Shown here piece by piece: positions 35,978 through 42,965 of a stretch of 64,000 nt of DNA. Source of the DNA: CAYURP01 sp964447175 (GTDB taxonomy: Bacteria > Zixibacteria > MSB-5A5 > SM23-73-2); contig CAYURP010000009.1 in assembly GCA_964447175.1 (NCBI GenBank), forward strand, positions 9,399 to 73,398. Direction: 5' to 3'. Under the pieces are notes generated by a model that worked only from the letters and a program-made list of their open reading frames with translations, was not told the DNA's origin and searched no databases. Each line of letters opens with the position of its first letter. The first letter of the stretch is position 1. Made by a program: the position numbers and the translations under genes.

Positions 35978-36658
35978 ATGAAAACTTCACCCGTTTTTAA
36001 CCAGAAAATCGCTGATAATTACGATCTCTGGTATGAAACAAATTTGGGCAGATATTTCGATATTCTCGAAATAAAATTAATGTTAGACCTTTTGAGACCC
36101 TCCTCCGGCCAAACCCTTCTGGATATCGGCTGTGGCACAGGAAATCACCTCAAACTTTTTCAGGAATTGGGATTGAAAGTCACAGGGATTGATCCATCCT
36201 ATTTTATGCTGGAAAAAGCTAAGGAGAAACTGAAAAACAAAGCTACTTTTTTTCTTGGTGCAGGAGAAAAACTTCCCTTCGAAGATAAAACATTTGATCT
36301 ATCCATCATATTCACCACACTCGAATTTTGCCATAATCCCTCGCTGATCTTGAAAGAAACGGAAAGGGTAACCTCTCAAAAAATCTTTCTGGGAATTTTG
36401 AACAATTTTTCAATTCTTTCCCTTCAAAGGAAAATTAGAGGATGGATAAAACCTTCAATTTATAGCAAAGCCAGGTTTTTCAATATATGGGAGATAAAAA
36501 GCCTTGTTAAAAACTCTATACGTTTCAGAACAATGGAATGGGGTGGTGTGATTTTCCTTTCATCTTTAAATTTAAAATTTTTCAGATCCCTGGAAAAGAA
36601 AGTATATCTCAGAAAGAATCCCTTAAACTCATTCTTAGGTATAGTGATCGAGCTTTAA
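35978..36658 (+). CDS. SAM-dependent class I methyltransferase
   Basis: A 226-residue methyltransferase of the UbiE/Methyltransf_11 type. SAM motif I is LLDIGCGTGNHLKL (about residues 48-61), followed by the acidic GIDPS (motif II), GAGEKLPFEDKTFDL (motif III) and the EFCHNP region. Substrate cannot be predicted. It is 9 nt downstream of the metal permease, and some metalloid-detoxification loci combine a permease and a methyltransferase. There is no arsenite-methyltransferase cysteine set here, so that reading is weak. Confidence 0.88.
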   Translation: MKTSPVFNQKIADNYDLWYETNLGRYFDILEIKLMLDLLRPSSGQTLLDIGCGTGNHLKLFQELGLKVTGIDPSYFMLEKAKEKLKNKATFFLGAGEKLPFEDKTFDLSIIFTTLEFCHNPSLILKETERVTSQKIFLGILNNFSILSLQRKIRGWIKPSIYSKARFFNIWEIKSLVKNSIRFRTMEWGGVIFLSSLNLKFFRSLEKKVYLRKNPLNSFLGIVIEL

Positions 36659-36688
36659 TTACCCTTAAATATTTTTGATTAGAAGCTC

Positions 36689-36715
36689 GTAGGCCAGGCA
36701 CCCTTGCCTGGCTAC
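36689..36715. repeat. GTAG...CTAC palindrome
   Basis: GTAG-GCCAGGC, loop, GCCTGGC-TAC: a GTAG-led hairpin ending in CTAC on both strands, placed between convergent genes. Confidence 0.75.
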
Positions 36716-36761
36716 CCACCCGGCAGAGCTAATAGCCTTTCCTTCAAGGAAATTTTGTGTT

Positions 36762-37289
36762 TCATTCTATCAATATTAAAGAACAGAATTTACATCCTTC
36801 ATCATAAGATTTCACCACTTTCAATATATACCCCACATTAGCCAAAGTGGAATAGACGTCTATTCCGCAAGCTTCCATAGAGGGGCGGGCAAAGTCCTCG
36901 TATTTGCAGGGATAGGATAGGGTGCATTCCTGGCACAGGTTGCAGGGTCCGCAAGCCATAGCAAAAGCCTTATAATAGCCATCTAAAAACATCTCCCTTT
37001 CCAAATTAGCCACGTCTTTTCTCAGTTTCTTTCTTTTTGTTCTTTCCCTCTGCTCACCACCTATATCATAAACCATAATCAAAGCTTTGGAATAATCCTT
37101 TAGCATCTTCACAGTATATTCTGGAGTCGGAGAATAGGGAGGGCAGGTCAAACACATTCCATACATCCCGCATCCATACTGGCATTTCAGCCTGACCCAT
37201 TCAGCCGTTACCACATTCTTAGGGTCAATGATTTTTGACCAGGATACACCCGTTTTCTCTGCTTTAGCTAAGTATTTCCCGTATTTCAT
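36762..37289 (-). CDS. Cysteine-rich predicted metal-binding protein (DUF2284-like)
   Basis: A 175-residue protein with many ordered cysteines: CQYGCGMYGMCLTCPPYSP near 34-52, MACGPCNLCQECTLSYPCK near 112-130, EACGID and a terminal EGCKFCSL. The CPPYSPTPE and CGPCNLCQEC motifs are characteristic of the DUF2284 family of predicted metal- or Fe-S-binding proteins, whose role is unknown. It is last of four minus-strand genes and begins 3 nt after the small Cys-rich gene, so the two are co-translated. Frequent Cys pairs suggest redox or cluster binding. Confidence 0.88.
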   Translation of the reverse strand: MKYGKYLAKAEKTGVSWSKIIDPKNVVTAEWVRLKCQYGCGMYGMCLTCPPYSPTPEYTVKMLKDYSKALIMVYDIGGEQRERTKRKKLRKDVANLEREMFLDGYYKAFAMACGPCNLCQECTLSYPCKYEDFARPSMEACGIDVYSTLANVGYILKVVKSYDEGCKFCSLILIE

Positions 37290-37292
37290 ATA

Positions 37293-37493
37293 TTATTTTC
37301 CATATATCTGTATAAATTTTTTGATTGACCTATCGAAGGTTCTTTCCACATCGTCCGGGAACAAGCAGCCAGGCAGTTCCCCCATATTCCAGTGATATTT
37401 GATGCACTCGCAGCAGATTCCTTTTTTTGAGCAAGGTTCATAGGTGCAGTTACAGTTGACCAGATTTTGCTTTTGATTGTCGCATTTTTTCAA
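37293..37493 (-). CDS. Small cysteine-rich protein (DUF6485-like)
   Basis: A 66-residue protein with CDNQKQNLVNCNCTYEPC, KKGICCECIKYH and LPGCLFPDDVERTYDR-like signatures (here VERTFDR): eight cysteines, two as CC. This matches small proteins annotated DUF6485. The longer frame to 37556 would overlap trmO; TTG 37493 is chosen because AGAGG lies 6-7 nt upstream and family members start next to this Cys. It precedes the DUF2284-like gene by 3 nt. Function is unknown; metal or cluster binding is likely. Confidence 0.75.
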   Translation of the reverse strand: MKKCDNQKQNLVNCNCTYEPCSKKGICCECIKYHWNMGELPGCLFPDDVERTFDRSIKKFIQIYGK

Positions 37494-37513
37494 TTTTAAC
37501 CTCTTTTCCCAGC

Positions 37514-37966
37514 CTATTTTGATTTTCTGCAGTTTTTTTCTTTTTCTCCCAGCCATCCGAATTTAGCTTTTTCTTTACGGTCAGATCGGGTATAGGGTTT
37601 GATGTCTAAAAGGGGCGTTCTGTCAAAGGCATCGATTCCTTTAACTTTTAACAAATTTTGATTTCTTTCCAGTAACGTCACAATGGTAACTCCTAAAGGA
37701 TTAGGTCTGTTCGGATGTCTGGTGGCGAAAACGCCGCGTAGTCCTTCATAGTGCAAAGGCTTAACCTTAAGGGAGTAACCTTCGGATTCGTGAAACAGCC
37801 AAACTATTATGATGTGGGAGAAACCGTCGATATCTTCCAAGCCCTGTTCAAACTCTTTGAAAACCTCGATTTCTGCAATAGCCTCCCTGTCTTTGTCTGC
37901 GATCACATCTTCTTTTGTCTTAAATGGAGAATGGATTATACCTATGGGCTTAAGTTTCACATCCAT
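37514..37966 (-). CDS. trmO: tRNA threonylcarbamoyladenosine methyltransferase TrmO-like (TsaA/YaeB family)
   Basis: A 150-residue single-domain YaeB/TsaA protein. Characterised members N6-methylate t6A37 of tRNA-Thr with SAM. Key segments are PIGIIHSPFKTK at the start, IDGFSHIIIVWLFHES, and the diagnostic GVFATRHPNRPNPLGVT. The C-terminal segment LDIKPYTRSDRK is usually LDIKPYxxxFD. The C-terminal extension of E. coli TrmO is absent, as in many archaeal-type members. Some small YaeB proteins travel with metal/redox genes, and here it lies between an MBL hydrolase and Cys-rich proteins, so a tRNA role is family-based only. Confidence 0.85.
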   Translation of the reverse strand: MDVKLKPIGIIHSPFKTKEDVIADKDREAIAEIEVFKEFEQGLEDIDGFSHIIIVWLFHESEGYSLKVKPLHYEGLRGVFATRHPNRPNPLGVTIVTLLERNQNLLKVKGIDAFDRTPLLDIKPYTRSDRKEKAKFGWLGEKEKNCRKSK

Positions 37967-37976
37967 TATGAATCGG

Positions 37977-38687
37977 CTATTCCTCTAAAGAGATCACCCG
38001 GCCAGCCCCAATTTCAATGAATTCTTTTTTATATTCCTTTCTAAAAAGATCAATGGCAGCATATCCGGTGCAGTGGCAGGGACCCACCTTCTGCACTCCC
38101 AGATCCTTCAACTGGTGTATGACCGACTTGATCTCAGAATCTTTCTTCTCCAGAAGATGAAACCCGCCCAGCAGGATATAAATATCCTGCTTGAAGATCT
38201 CTGTGGCTTTTTGGGCTATCTCCACCAAGCCCGGATGGGCGCATCCAGCTATAACCAATAATCCCTTTTCCGTCCTGGCTACCAGAGATTGCTCTTCCAC
38301 CTTGTCCCCTAATGGTCCAGTGCTGTGAATCCCCTGGAAGATCTCATAAGGAGCGTCGATCTGCACAATCTTTCTGCCGGAGAACTCCAGCTCGTTTATG
38401 AATTCTCTGGAAAACGATTTTAAAAGATAAACCCCTGCTTTCTCATTGCTTTTAAGAAGATCAGTCAATCCCCCGGCATGATCCCAGTGTTCGTGTGATA
38501 GGAATATGCCATCTATTTCCAGAGGGTCTATGTTCAGCTTCTCCATATTGTGCAGCAGAATCCTCCCCTCAGCCCCGGTATCAAACAGGACATTTTTCTC
38601 GCCCAATTTTATCAAGGAGGAAAAGCCCCAGCCGGGTTTGCATCTTTTATCATACTGGGTATTCTCATAAATAACGCTGATCGTCAT
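37977..38687 (-). CDS. MBL-fold metallohydrolase
   Basis: A 236-residue metallo-beta-lactamase-fold protein. The metal-binding motif is LSHEHWDHAGG (H-x-H-x-D-H), with further ligands in IAGCAHPGLVEI and GPCHCTG. The NTQYDKRCKPGWGFSSLI start and GCAHPG pattern match the subgroup annotated as beta-ribofuranosylaminobenzene 5'-phosphate synthase-like or 'MBL fold'. The physiological substrate is unknown. It is first in the four-gene minus-strand run with trmO-like, Cys-rich small protein and DUF2284. Confidence 0.88.
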   Translation of the reverse strand: MTISVIYENTQYDKRCKPGWGFSSLIKLGEKNVLFDTGAEGRILLHNMEKLNIDPLEIDGIFLSHEHWDHAGGLTDLLKSNEKAGVYLLKSFSREFINELEFSGRKIVQIDAPYEIFQGIHSTGPLGDKVEEQSLVARTEKGLLVIAGCAHPGLVEIAQKATEIFKQDIYILLGGFHLLEKKDSEIKSVIHQLKDLGVQKVGPCHCTGYAAIDLFRKEYKKEFIEIGAGRVISLEE

Positions 38688-38973
38688 TTTATGACCATCC
38701 CTGGTAAAGGTTTATTTTTACCTCTATTTCTGAAAATCCTATTCTTACCCAAAGATCCATATAAATATAAAAAGCCCTCGAAAAAAATGCAATCATTTTT
38801 ATTAGCAGGAAATTTTATAAGAAAAAAATGGATATTAAAATCAGTGGTCAGGCAAGAATGCCTGACCCACCAAAAGTCTATCCTTCACCATCGTAGGCGG
38901 GACTCTCCCGCCTATAGCGGGATCTGCCTATGGCATGACCAATCCCTATTTTAAAGAAAAAGGACGGTTTTCG
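38688..38973. repeat. Intergenic stretch with two interspersed palindromes
   Basis: Palindrome GGTCAGGC / GCCTGACC at 38846-38867 and a GTAG-led hairpin GTAG-GCGGG / CCCGC-CTA at 38893-38914. The latter is followed by a decayed partner (GCGGGATCTGCCTA). No gene is supported; the first half is AT-rich and featureless. Confidence 0.75.
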
Positions 38974-39738
38974 TTAGAAGACTTCCGCCTCTACTCCGGT
39001 AAGCCTCTGTGTCTCCTCAGCTATCTTGGATAAGATATATCTGTCCACTTTTTTGAAATCAGCAGAAGCAGAGGGCCTGTCTAAAGAGTAAATCTGTATG
39101 CTTAAAGGATCGATCTGGCTTATTTTATCTATCCATTCCTTTACCTCATCCGGATCAGTGTTTGTGGTCTTGCCGCCAACAAATACAGATTGGATTATTA
39201 TTCCATCCAACGTCTTGAGGTTTTCTACCAAATCCTCATATCTCACATTTTCAGCTGATCTATTTATTTTTGAAAACATCCCGGGTGTGCCGCAGTCAAG
39301 TTTCATAAAAACTTTATCCAACCTGGACAGTGCATCTTTCACTTCGGGCAAACCTGAGCCGGTGGAGTTGGAAAGGATAGCCACCTGAACCCCAGGAACG
39401 TATTTATCCCTGATCTTTTTGACCCGGTCGACTATTTCGTTAAAATCAGGATGAAGCGTCGGCTCCCCGTTGCCGGAGAAGGTTATATAGTTAATATTCT
39501 TATCCCTTTCCAACCAATCCCTTAAAGCTTCCTCAACCTCTTTGGGTTTAGGAATATCTGAGAAATTTTTTGATAGATCCAAGGTGAGAGTATCAGTGAA
39601 ACCATAATGACAGTAAACGCAGTTAAAAGAGCATAATTTATAGTCAACCGGCATCAGGTTAATACCCAAAGACAACCCCAGCCTCCTGGATTTAATCGGC
39701 CCGTAAATAATGCCCTGCTGTAAAGGAAGAAGCTGCAT
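38974..39738 (-). CDS. Radical SAM protein (COG0731-like)
   Basis: A 254-residue radical SAM enzyme. The cluster motif is CSFNCVYCHYG (C-x3-C-x2-C) near residue 36, preceded by SRRLGLSLGINLMP. The SAM-binding segment TFSGNGEPTLHPDF and the later LSNSTGSGL and KLDCGTPGMF strands complete a partial TIM barrel. This signature belongs to a group related to wybutosine-type Fe-S oxidoreductases, but bacterial members have no assigned reaction. ATG 39738 follows GAGG; a TTG directly upstream is less likely. No substrate or peptide gene is adjacent. Confidence 0.88.
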   Translation of the reverse strand: MQLLPLQQGIIYGPIKSRRLGLSLGINLMPVDYKLCSFNCVYCHYGFTDTLTLDLSKNFSDIPKPKEVEEALRDWLERDKNINYITFSGNGEPTLHPDFNEIVDRVKKIRDKYVPGVQVAILSNSTGSGLPEVKDALSRLDKVFMKLDCGTPGMFSKINRSAENVRYEDLVENLKTLDGIIIQSVFVGGKTTNTDPDEVKEWIDKISQIDPLSIQIYSLDRPSASADFKKVDRYILSKIAEETQRLTGVEAEVF

Positions 39739-39829
39739 CAAACCTCACTTTTAAATCAAAATGCCATCCCTTTTAGCATCAGTATAATAAATACGAAAAG
39801 CAATTTCACAAAAATGGATGTAATGGTTT

Positions 39830-39858
39830 ATAGGGGTGGGATAAATTCCCGCCCCTAT
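39830..39858. repeat. ATAGGGG palindrome
   Basis: Near-perfect inverted repeat ATAGGGG(T)GGGA / TTCCCGCCCCTAT around ATAAA, between two divergent genes. It resembles the other intergenic hairpins but has no GTAG lead. Confidence 0.65.
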
Positions 39859-39882
39859 GTACAATCAAACCCTCCTTCATAG

Positions 39883-39903
39883 AGCGGGGAATTCATCCCC
39901 GCT
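39883..39903. repeat. AGCGGGGA palindrome
   Basis: Perfect 21-bp inverted repeat AGCGGGGA / TCCCCGCT (shared centre ATTCA), same spacer as the previous palindrome; apex TTCA as in other hairpins of the window. Confidence 0.7.
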
Positions 39904-39992
39904 AATTGACATTCTCTGATATTTCCTCTTGCAATCTCACATTTTTTTGATAATTTAATTATTTAGACTTTAGAGATAAGAAGTATAAGATA

Positions 39993-40997
39993 GTGAGAAG
40001 AAAAAAGCCTATAATCGGTGTTACTATGGGTGAGCCAGCCGGGATCGGGCCTGAGGTAGTGGTTAAATCCATCACCAGACCTGAGATTAGAAGAGCCTGT
40101 GTTCCAATTATTTTCGGATCACCAAAGATCATCAGACACGCTGCCAATAGATTCGCTAATAAATTCAGAGTAGAAGAGATTATCGATTTTGAGGGGATCG
40201 AAAATAAATCCAACCTGATCTGGGTCTTTCCCTGCTCTGGTCTGGATTATAAGAGCATAAAACCAGGCATAGTAACAAAAACTTCAGGGCATTCGGCTGC
40301 TCATTCTGTTTTCGCCACGGCTAATGTGGCTTTGTCCGGGGATATAGATGCTGTCGTGACTGCTCCTTTGACCAAAAAAGGTCTTCTTCTGGCAGGATAT
40401 GATTTTAAAGGACATACAGATTTTCTGGCTTTTATATCCGGGACCAAAAAATATGCCATGATCTTCGTAGGCCAAAAGTTAAATGTTGTCCTGGTTACCA
40501 CCCATATTCCTCTGTCTGAAGTAAGCAAATCCATTACCTTTCGCAAAGTTAGTGAAAAAATCGAACTGGCTGACCAGATGCTAAAGAAAATTTTCTCAAT
40601 CAGAAAACCTAAAATAGGAGTTTGTGGTTTGAATCCCCATGCGGGTGAGGAGGGAATCTTAGGTAATGAGGAAAAAAGGATTATTTTACCTGCTGTCAGT
40701 TCAGCTATCAAAAAAGGTATTAAAGCTTATGGGCCTTTACCTTCAGATTCGATCTTCTCTCCGGTTGTCGTGAAAAATTTCGACTGCATTGTGGCTATGT
40801 ATCATGACCAGGGAATCATTCCATTTAAGGCTTCAGGAATTGGCAATGCAGTTAACCTGACCTGGGGGCTTCCCTTTATCCGCACCTCACCGGATCATGG
40901 CACTGCATTCGATATTGCCTGGAAAGGAAAGGCTGATCCTAAAGGGATGATAAATGCCATCCTTTTGGCAGCTAAATTATCCAGAAAGAAGCAGTAA
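39993..40997 (+). CDS. pdxA: 4-hydroxythreonine-4-phosphate dehydrogenase PdxA
   Basis: Pyridoxal-phosphate synthesis by the DXP-dependent route: oxidises 4-phosphohydroxy-L-threonine. The 334-residue protein starts at GTG 39993 with KKPIIGVTMGEPAGIGPEVV. It shows the substrate/metal segments GHTDFLAF, LVTTHIPL, GLNPHAGEEG, MYHDQGIIPFK and the C-terminal TSPDHGTAFDIA, so the metal-binding histidines are conserved. PdxJ, the next enzyme, is encoded at 51280, confirming this pathway. No strong ribosome binding site precedes the GTG, but no other in-frame start suits the fold. holB begins 5 nt after the stop. Confidence 0.96.
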   Translation: MRRKKPIIGVTMGEPAGIGPEVVVKSITRPEIRRACVPIIFGSPKIIRHAANRFANKFRVEEIIDFEGIENKSNLIWVFPCSGLDYKSIKPGIVTKTSGHSAAHSVFATANVALSGDIDAVVTAPLTKKGLLLAGYDFKGHTDFLAFISGTKKYAMIFVGQKLNVVLVTTHIPLSEVSKSITFRKVSEKIELADQMLKKIFSIRKPKIGVCGLNPHAGEEGILGNEEKRIILPAVSSAIKKGIKAYGPLPSDSIFSPVVVKNFDCIVAMYHDQGIIPFKASGIGNAVNLTWGLPFIRTSPDHGTAFDIAWKGKADPKGMINAILLAAKLSRKKQ

Positions 40998-41002
40998 ATA
41001 GA

Positions 41003-42124
41003 ATGTCTTTTGATAACGTTGTCAATCAGAGTTTAGCAAAAAAAATCCTTAAAGGAGCTATAGAAAAGGATAAACTGGCTCATGCCTATATTTTTTATGG
41101 GGAGCCGGGTGTGGGTAAATGGGCATTGGGACTGGAATTAGCCAAGGCGGTTAACTGCGAGAAAAGTGGTCTGGATCCCTGTGATTCATGCGTTTCCTGC
41201 AAAAAGATCTCCAGATTTATCCATCCGGACGTTAAGATGATTTTTCCAATACCATCCAAAAACACTTTGGAGGAGATGGAAAGATTCAAGATGGAAAAAG
41301 CCGAGAATCCTTACTGTATAGTGAAATTCGACCGGGTAGCTAATATACCTGTGGATGATATAAGAGAAATGCTAAAGACTTTAAATCTTAAACCCTATGA
41401 GGGCAAAAAGAGGGTGATGATTATCTCCGAGGTGGAAAAGCTCTCCTATTCTGCCTCGAATTCCCTTCTCAAGACCCTGGAGGAGCCACCTCCCAATTCC
41501 TTATTGATATTGACCACCACTAATTTAAATGCCCTTCTTCCCACGGTGATTTCCAGGTGTCAGCTTTTGAGATTCCAGAGGATTCCTGATGACCAGCTTG
41601 AAGCTGAACTAATAAAACGTTTGGGGCTTGATCCGGAAACAGCCTCCTACTACGTTAAGTTCTCCAGAGGAAGTCTGGGACAAGCCTTAAGCTTAGCCAA
41701 AGGGGAGACCAGGGAGATTCGTAATTTAGGTATGGAGTTATTGGAGTTGATAAGAAAGGGCAATTCTCTGGATATCGTTGATTTCGTGGAAAGTACGGTG
41801 AAAGTATACGGCCGGGAATCTATAGTGGAGCTTTTCGAGTTTATCATCTCCTTTCTAAGGGACGTTTATATAACTATGGAGCTTAAGGAGAAAAGGGAGC
41901 TTATTAATTCCGATCTTAAAGCTCAAATAGATGATTTAAGTAATTTCGTCAAAGATACAGATGGGATTGCAGAAGGAATCGAACTATCCGAAAGAATTAA
42001 AAGGGATTGTCAATCCAATGTTAATCTAAGACTTGCTTTATTGAGTTTTTATATTAAGTTTAAACAGATCTTAAATAAGGAGCGTGAAATCTCAGATGCC
42101 AGATATCTATCTGGTGGAATTTAA
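41003..42124 (+). CDS. holB: DNA polymerase III delta-prime subunit
   Basis: Clamp-loader subunit, 373 residues. The N-terminal AAA+ module reads AHAYIFYGEPGVGKWAL (residues 27-42). The P-loop Lys39 is followed by Trp instead of Ser/Thr, so ATP binding is probably lost, as known for delta-prime subunits. A zinc knuckle follows with C-x8-C-x2-C-x2-C spacing (CEKSGLDPC, DSCVSC). Further marks are VIISEVEKLS, NSLLKTLEEPP and the arginine-finger-type SRC motif (VISRCQLL). The gene sits 5 nt after pdxA and overlaps ricT by 29 nt. Confidence 0.93.
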   Translation: MSFDNVVNQSLAKKILKGAIEKDKLAHAYIFYGEPGVGKWALGLELAKAVNCEKSGLDPCDSCVSCKKISRFIHPDVKMIFPIPSKNTLEEMERFKMEKAENPYCIVKFDRVANIPVDDIREMLKTLNLKPYEGKKRVMIISEVEKLSYSASNSLLKTLEEPPPNSLLILTTTNLNALLPTVISRCQLLRFQRIPDDQLEAELIKRLGLDPETASYYVKFSRGSLGQALSLAKGETREIRNLGMELLELIRKGNSLDIVDFVESTVKVYGRESIVELFEFIISFLRDVYITMELKEKRELINSDLKAQIDDLSNFVKDTDGIAEGIELSERIKRDCQSNVNLRLALLSFYIKFKQILNKEREISDARYLSGGI

Positions 42125-42965
42125 AGGTTATCGCAAGGGTTTTTATATTAATCCATATTACCTTCGTATTCAGGAAGGCGAGTATGTGGTGGTTCAGGGT
42201 GAACGGGGTGAGGACATGGGTATGGCAACCAAGAAGTTTGATAAGGAGGACCTGTCCCGGTTCACCGAAAAGCCGTTGAAAATAAAAAGAATAGGCACCC
42301 CCGAGGATCTGGAGAAACTGAAGATCAACCGGGAAAAGGAAGAAGAGGCATTAAAAACCTGTCGCAGACTGGTTCTGGAAAGGAATATGGAGATGAAGAT
42401 GGTGGATGTTGAATTCCAGTTCGACTGCAATAAGATAACCTTCTTTTTCACCGCGGACAAAAGAATAGATTTCCGGGAACTGGTAAAGGAGCTGGCTGCC
42501 ATTTACAAAACCAGAATAGAGCTCAGGCAGATCGGAGTAAGGGACGAAGCCAGGCGGATGGGGGGATATGGCTGTTGCGGTCTAAGGCTCTGCTGCTCCT
42601 CCTATCTCCGGGATTTCGAGCCTATCTCCATCCAGTTAGCCCGGGATCAGAACCTGGCTTTAACCCCTTCAAAAATCTCCGGTAACTGCGGAAGGCTGCT
42701 TTGCTGTCTTTTGTATGAGAAGGAACTCTACGATGAGAGCCTGGCAAAATTCCCCCGGTTGGGCTCCAGGATTAAGACTGCTAAAGGAGAGGGAACCATC
42801 GAGAAGGTTAACTTCTTCAACGAATACGTGATCGTGAAACATGAGGACGGAGAGGAAGAAAAACTCACTTTAAGGGAATTAAAGAAACTAGAGAAAAAAA
42901 AGAAAGACTCTTTTAAGCCCCAAAAAAACGTTCCGGAACAGGCGCCTACAAGTAAGGAGGAGTGA
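42096..42965 (+). CDS. ricT: PSP1-domain protein RicT (YaaT)
   Basis: A 289-residue PSP1 protein. In Bacillus, RicT (YaaT) works with RicA and RicF as an Fe-S complex that stimulates RNase Y-dependent RNA maturation. The C-terminal PSP1 domain carries the paired cysteines YGCCGLRLCCSSYLRDF and ISGNCGRLLCCLLYE, plus IRQIGVRDEARRMGG-type motifs (RQIGVRDEARRMGG). ATG 42096 is chosen from the family's N-terminus (MPDIYLVEFKG), although AAGGAG lies 13 nt upstream and a GTG at 42084 sits too close to it. It overlaps holB by 29 nt and metG starts directly after its stop, the same gene order as in Firmicutes. Confidence 0.92.
   Translation: MPDIYLVEFKGYRKGFYINPYYLRIQEGEYVVVQGERGEDMGMATKKFDKEDLSRFTEKPLKIKRIGTPEDLEKLKINREKEEEALKTCRRLVLERNMEMKMVDVEFQFDCNKITFFFTADKRIDFRELVKELAAIYKTRIELRQIGVRDEARRMGGYGCCGLRLCCSSYLRDFEPISIQLARDQNLALTPSKISGNCGRLLCCLLYEKELYDESLAKFPRLGSRIKTAKGEGTIEKVNFFNEYVIVKHEDGEEEKLTLRELKKLEKKKKDSFKPQKNVPEQAPTSKEE

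Noticed and set aside
35978..36658. Methyltransferase next to an ArsP_2-type permease as an arsenic-methylation locus
   Set aside because: No conserved ArsM-type cysteines in the methyltransferase and no ArsR-like regulator nearby.
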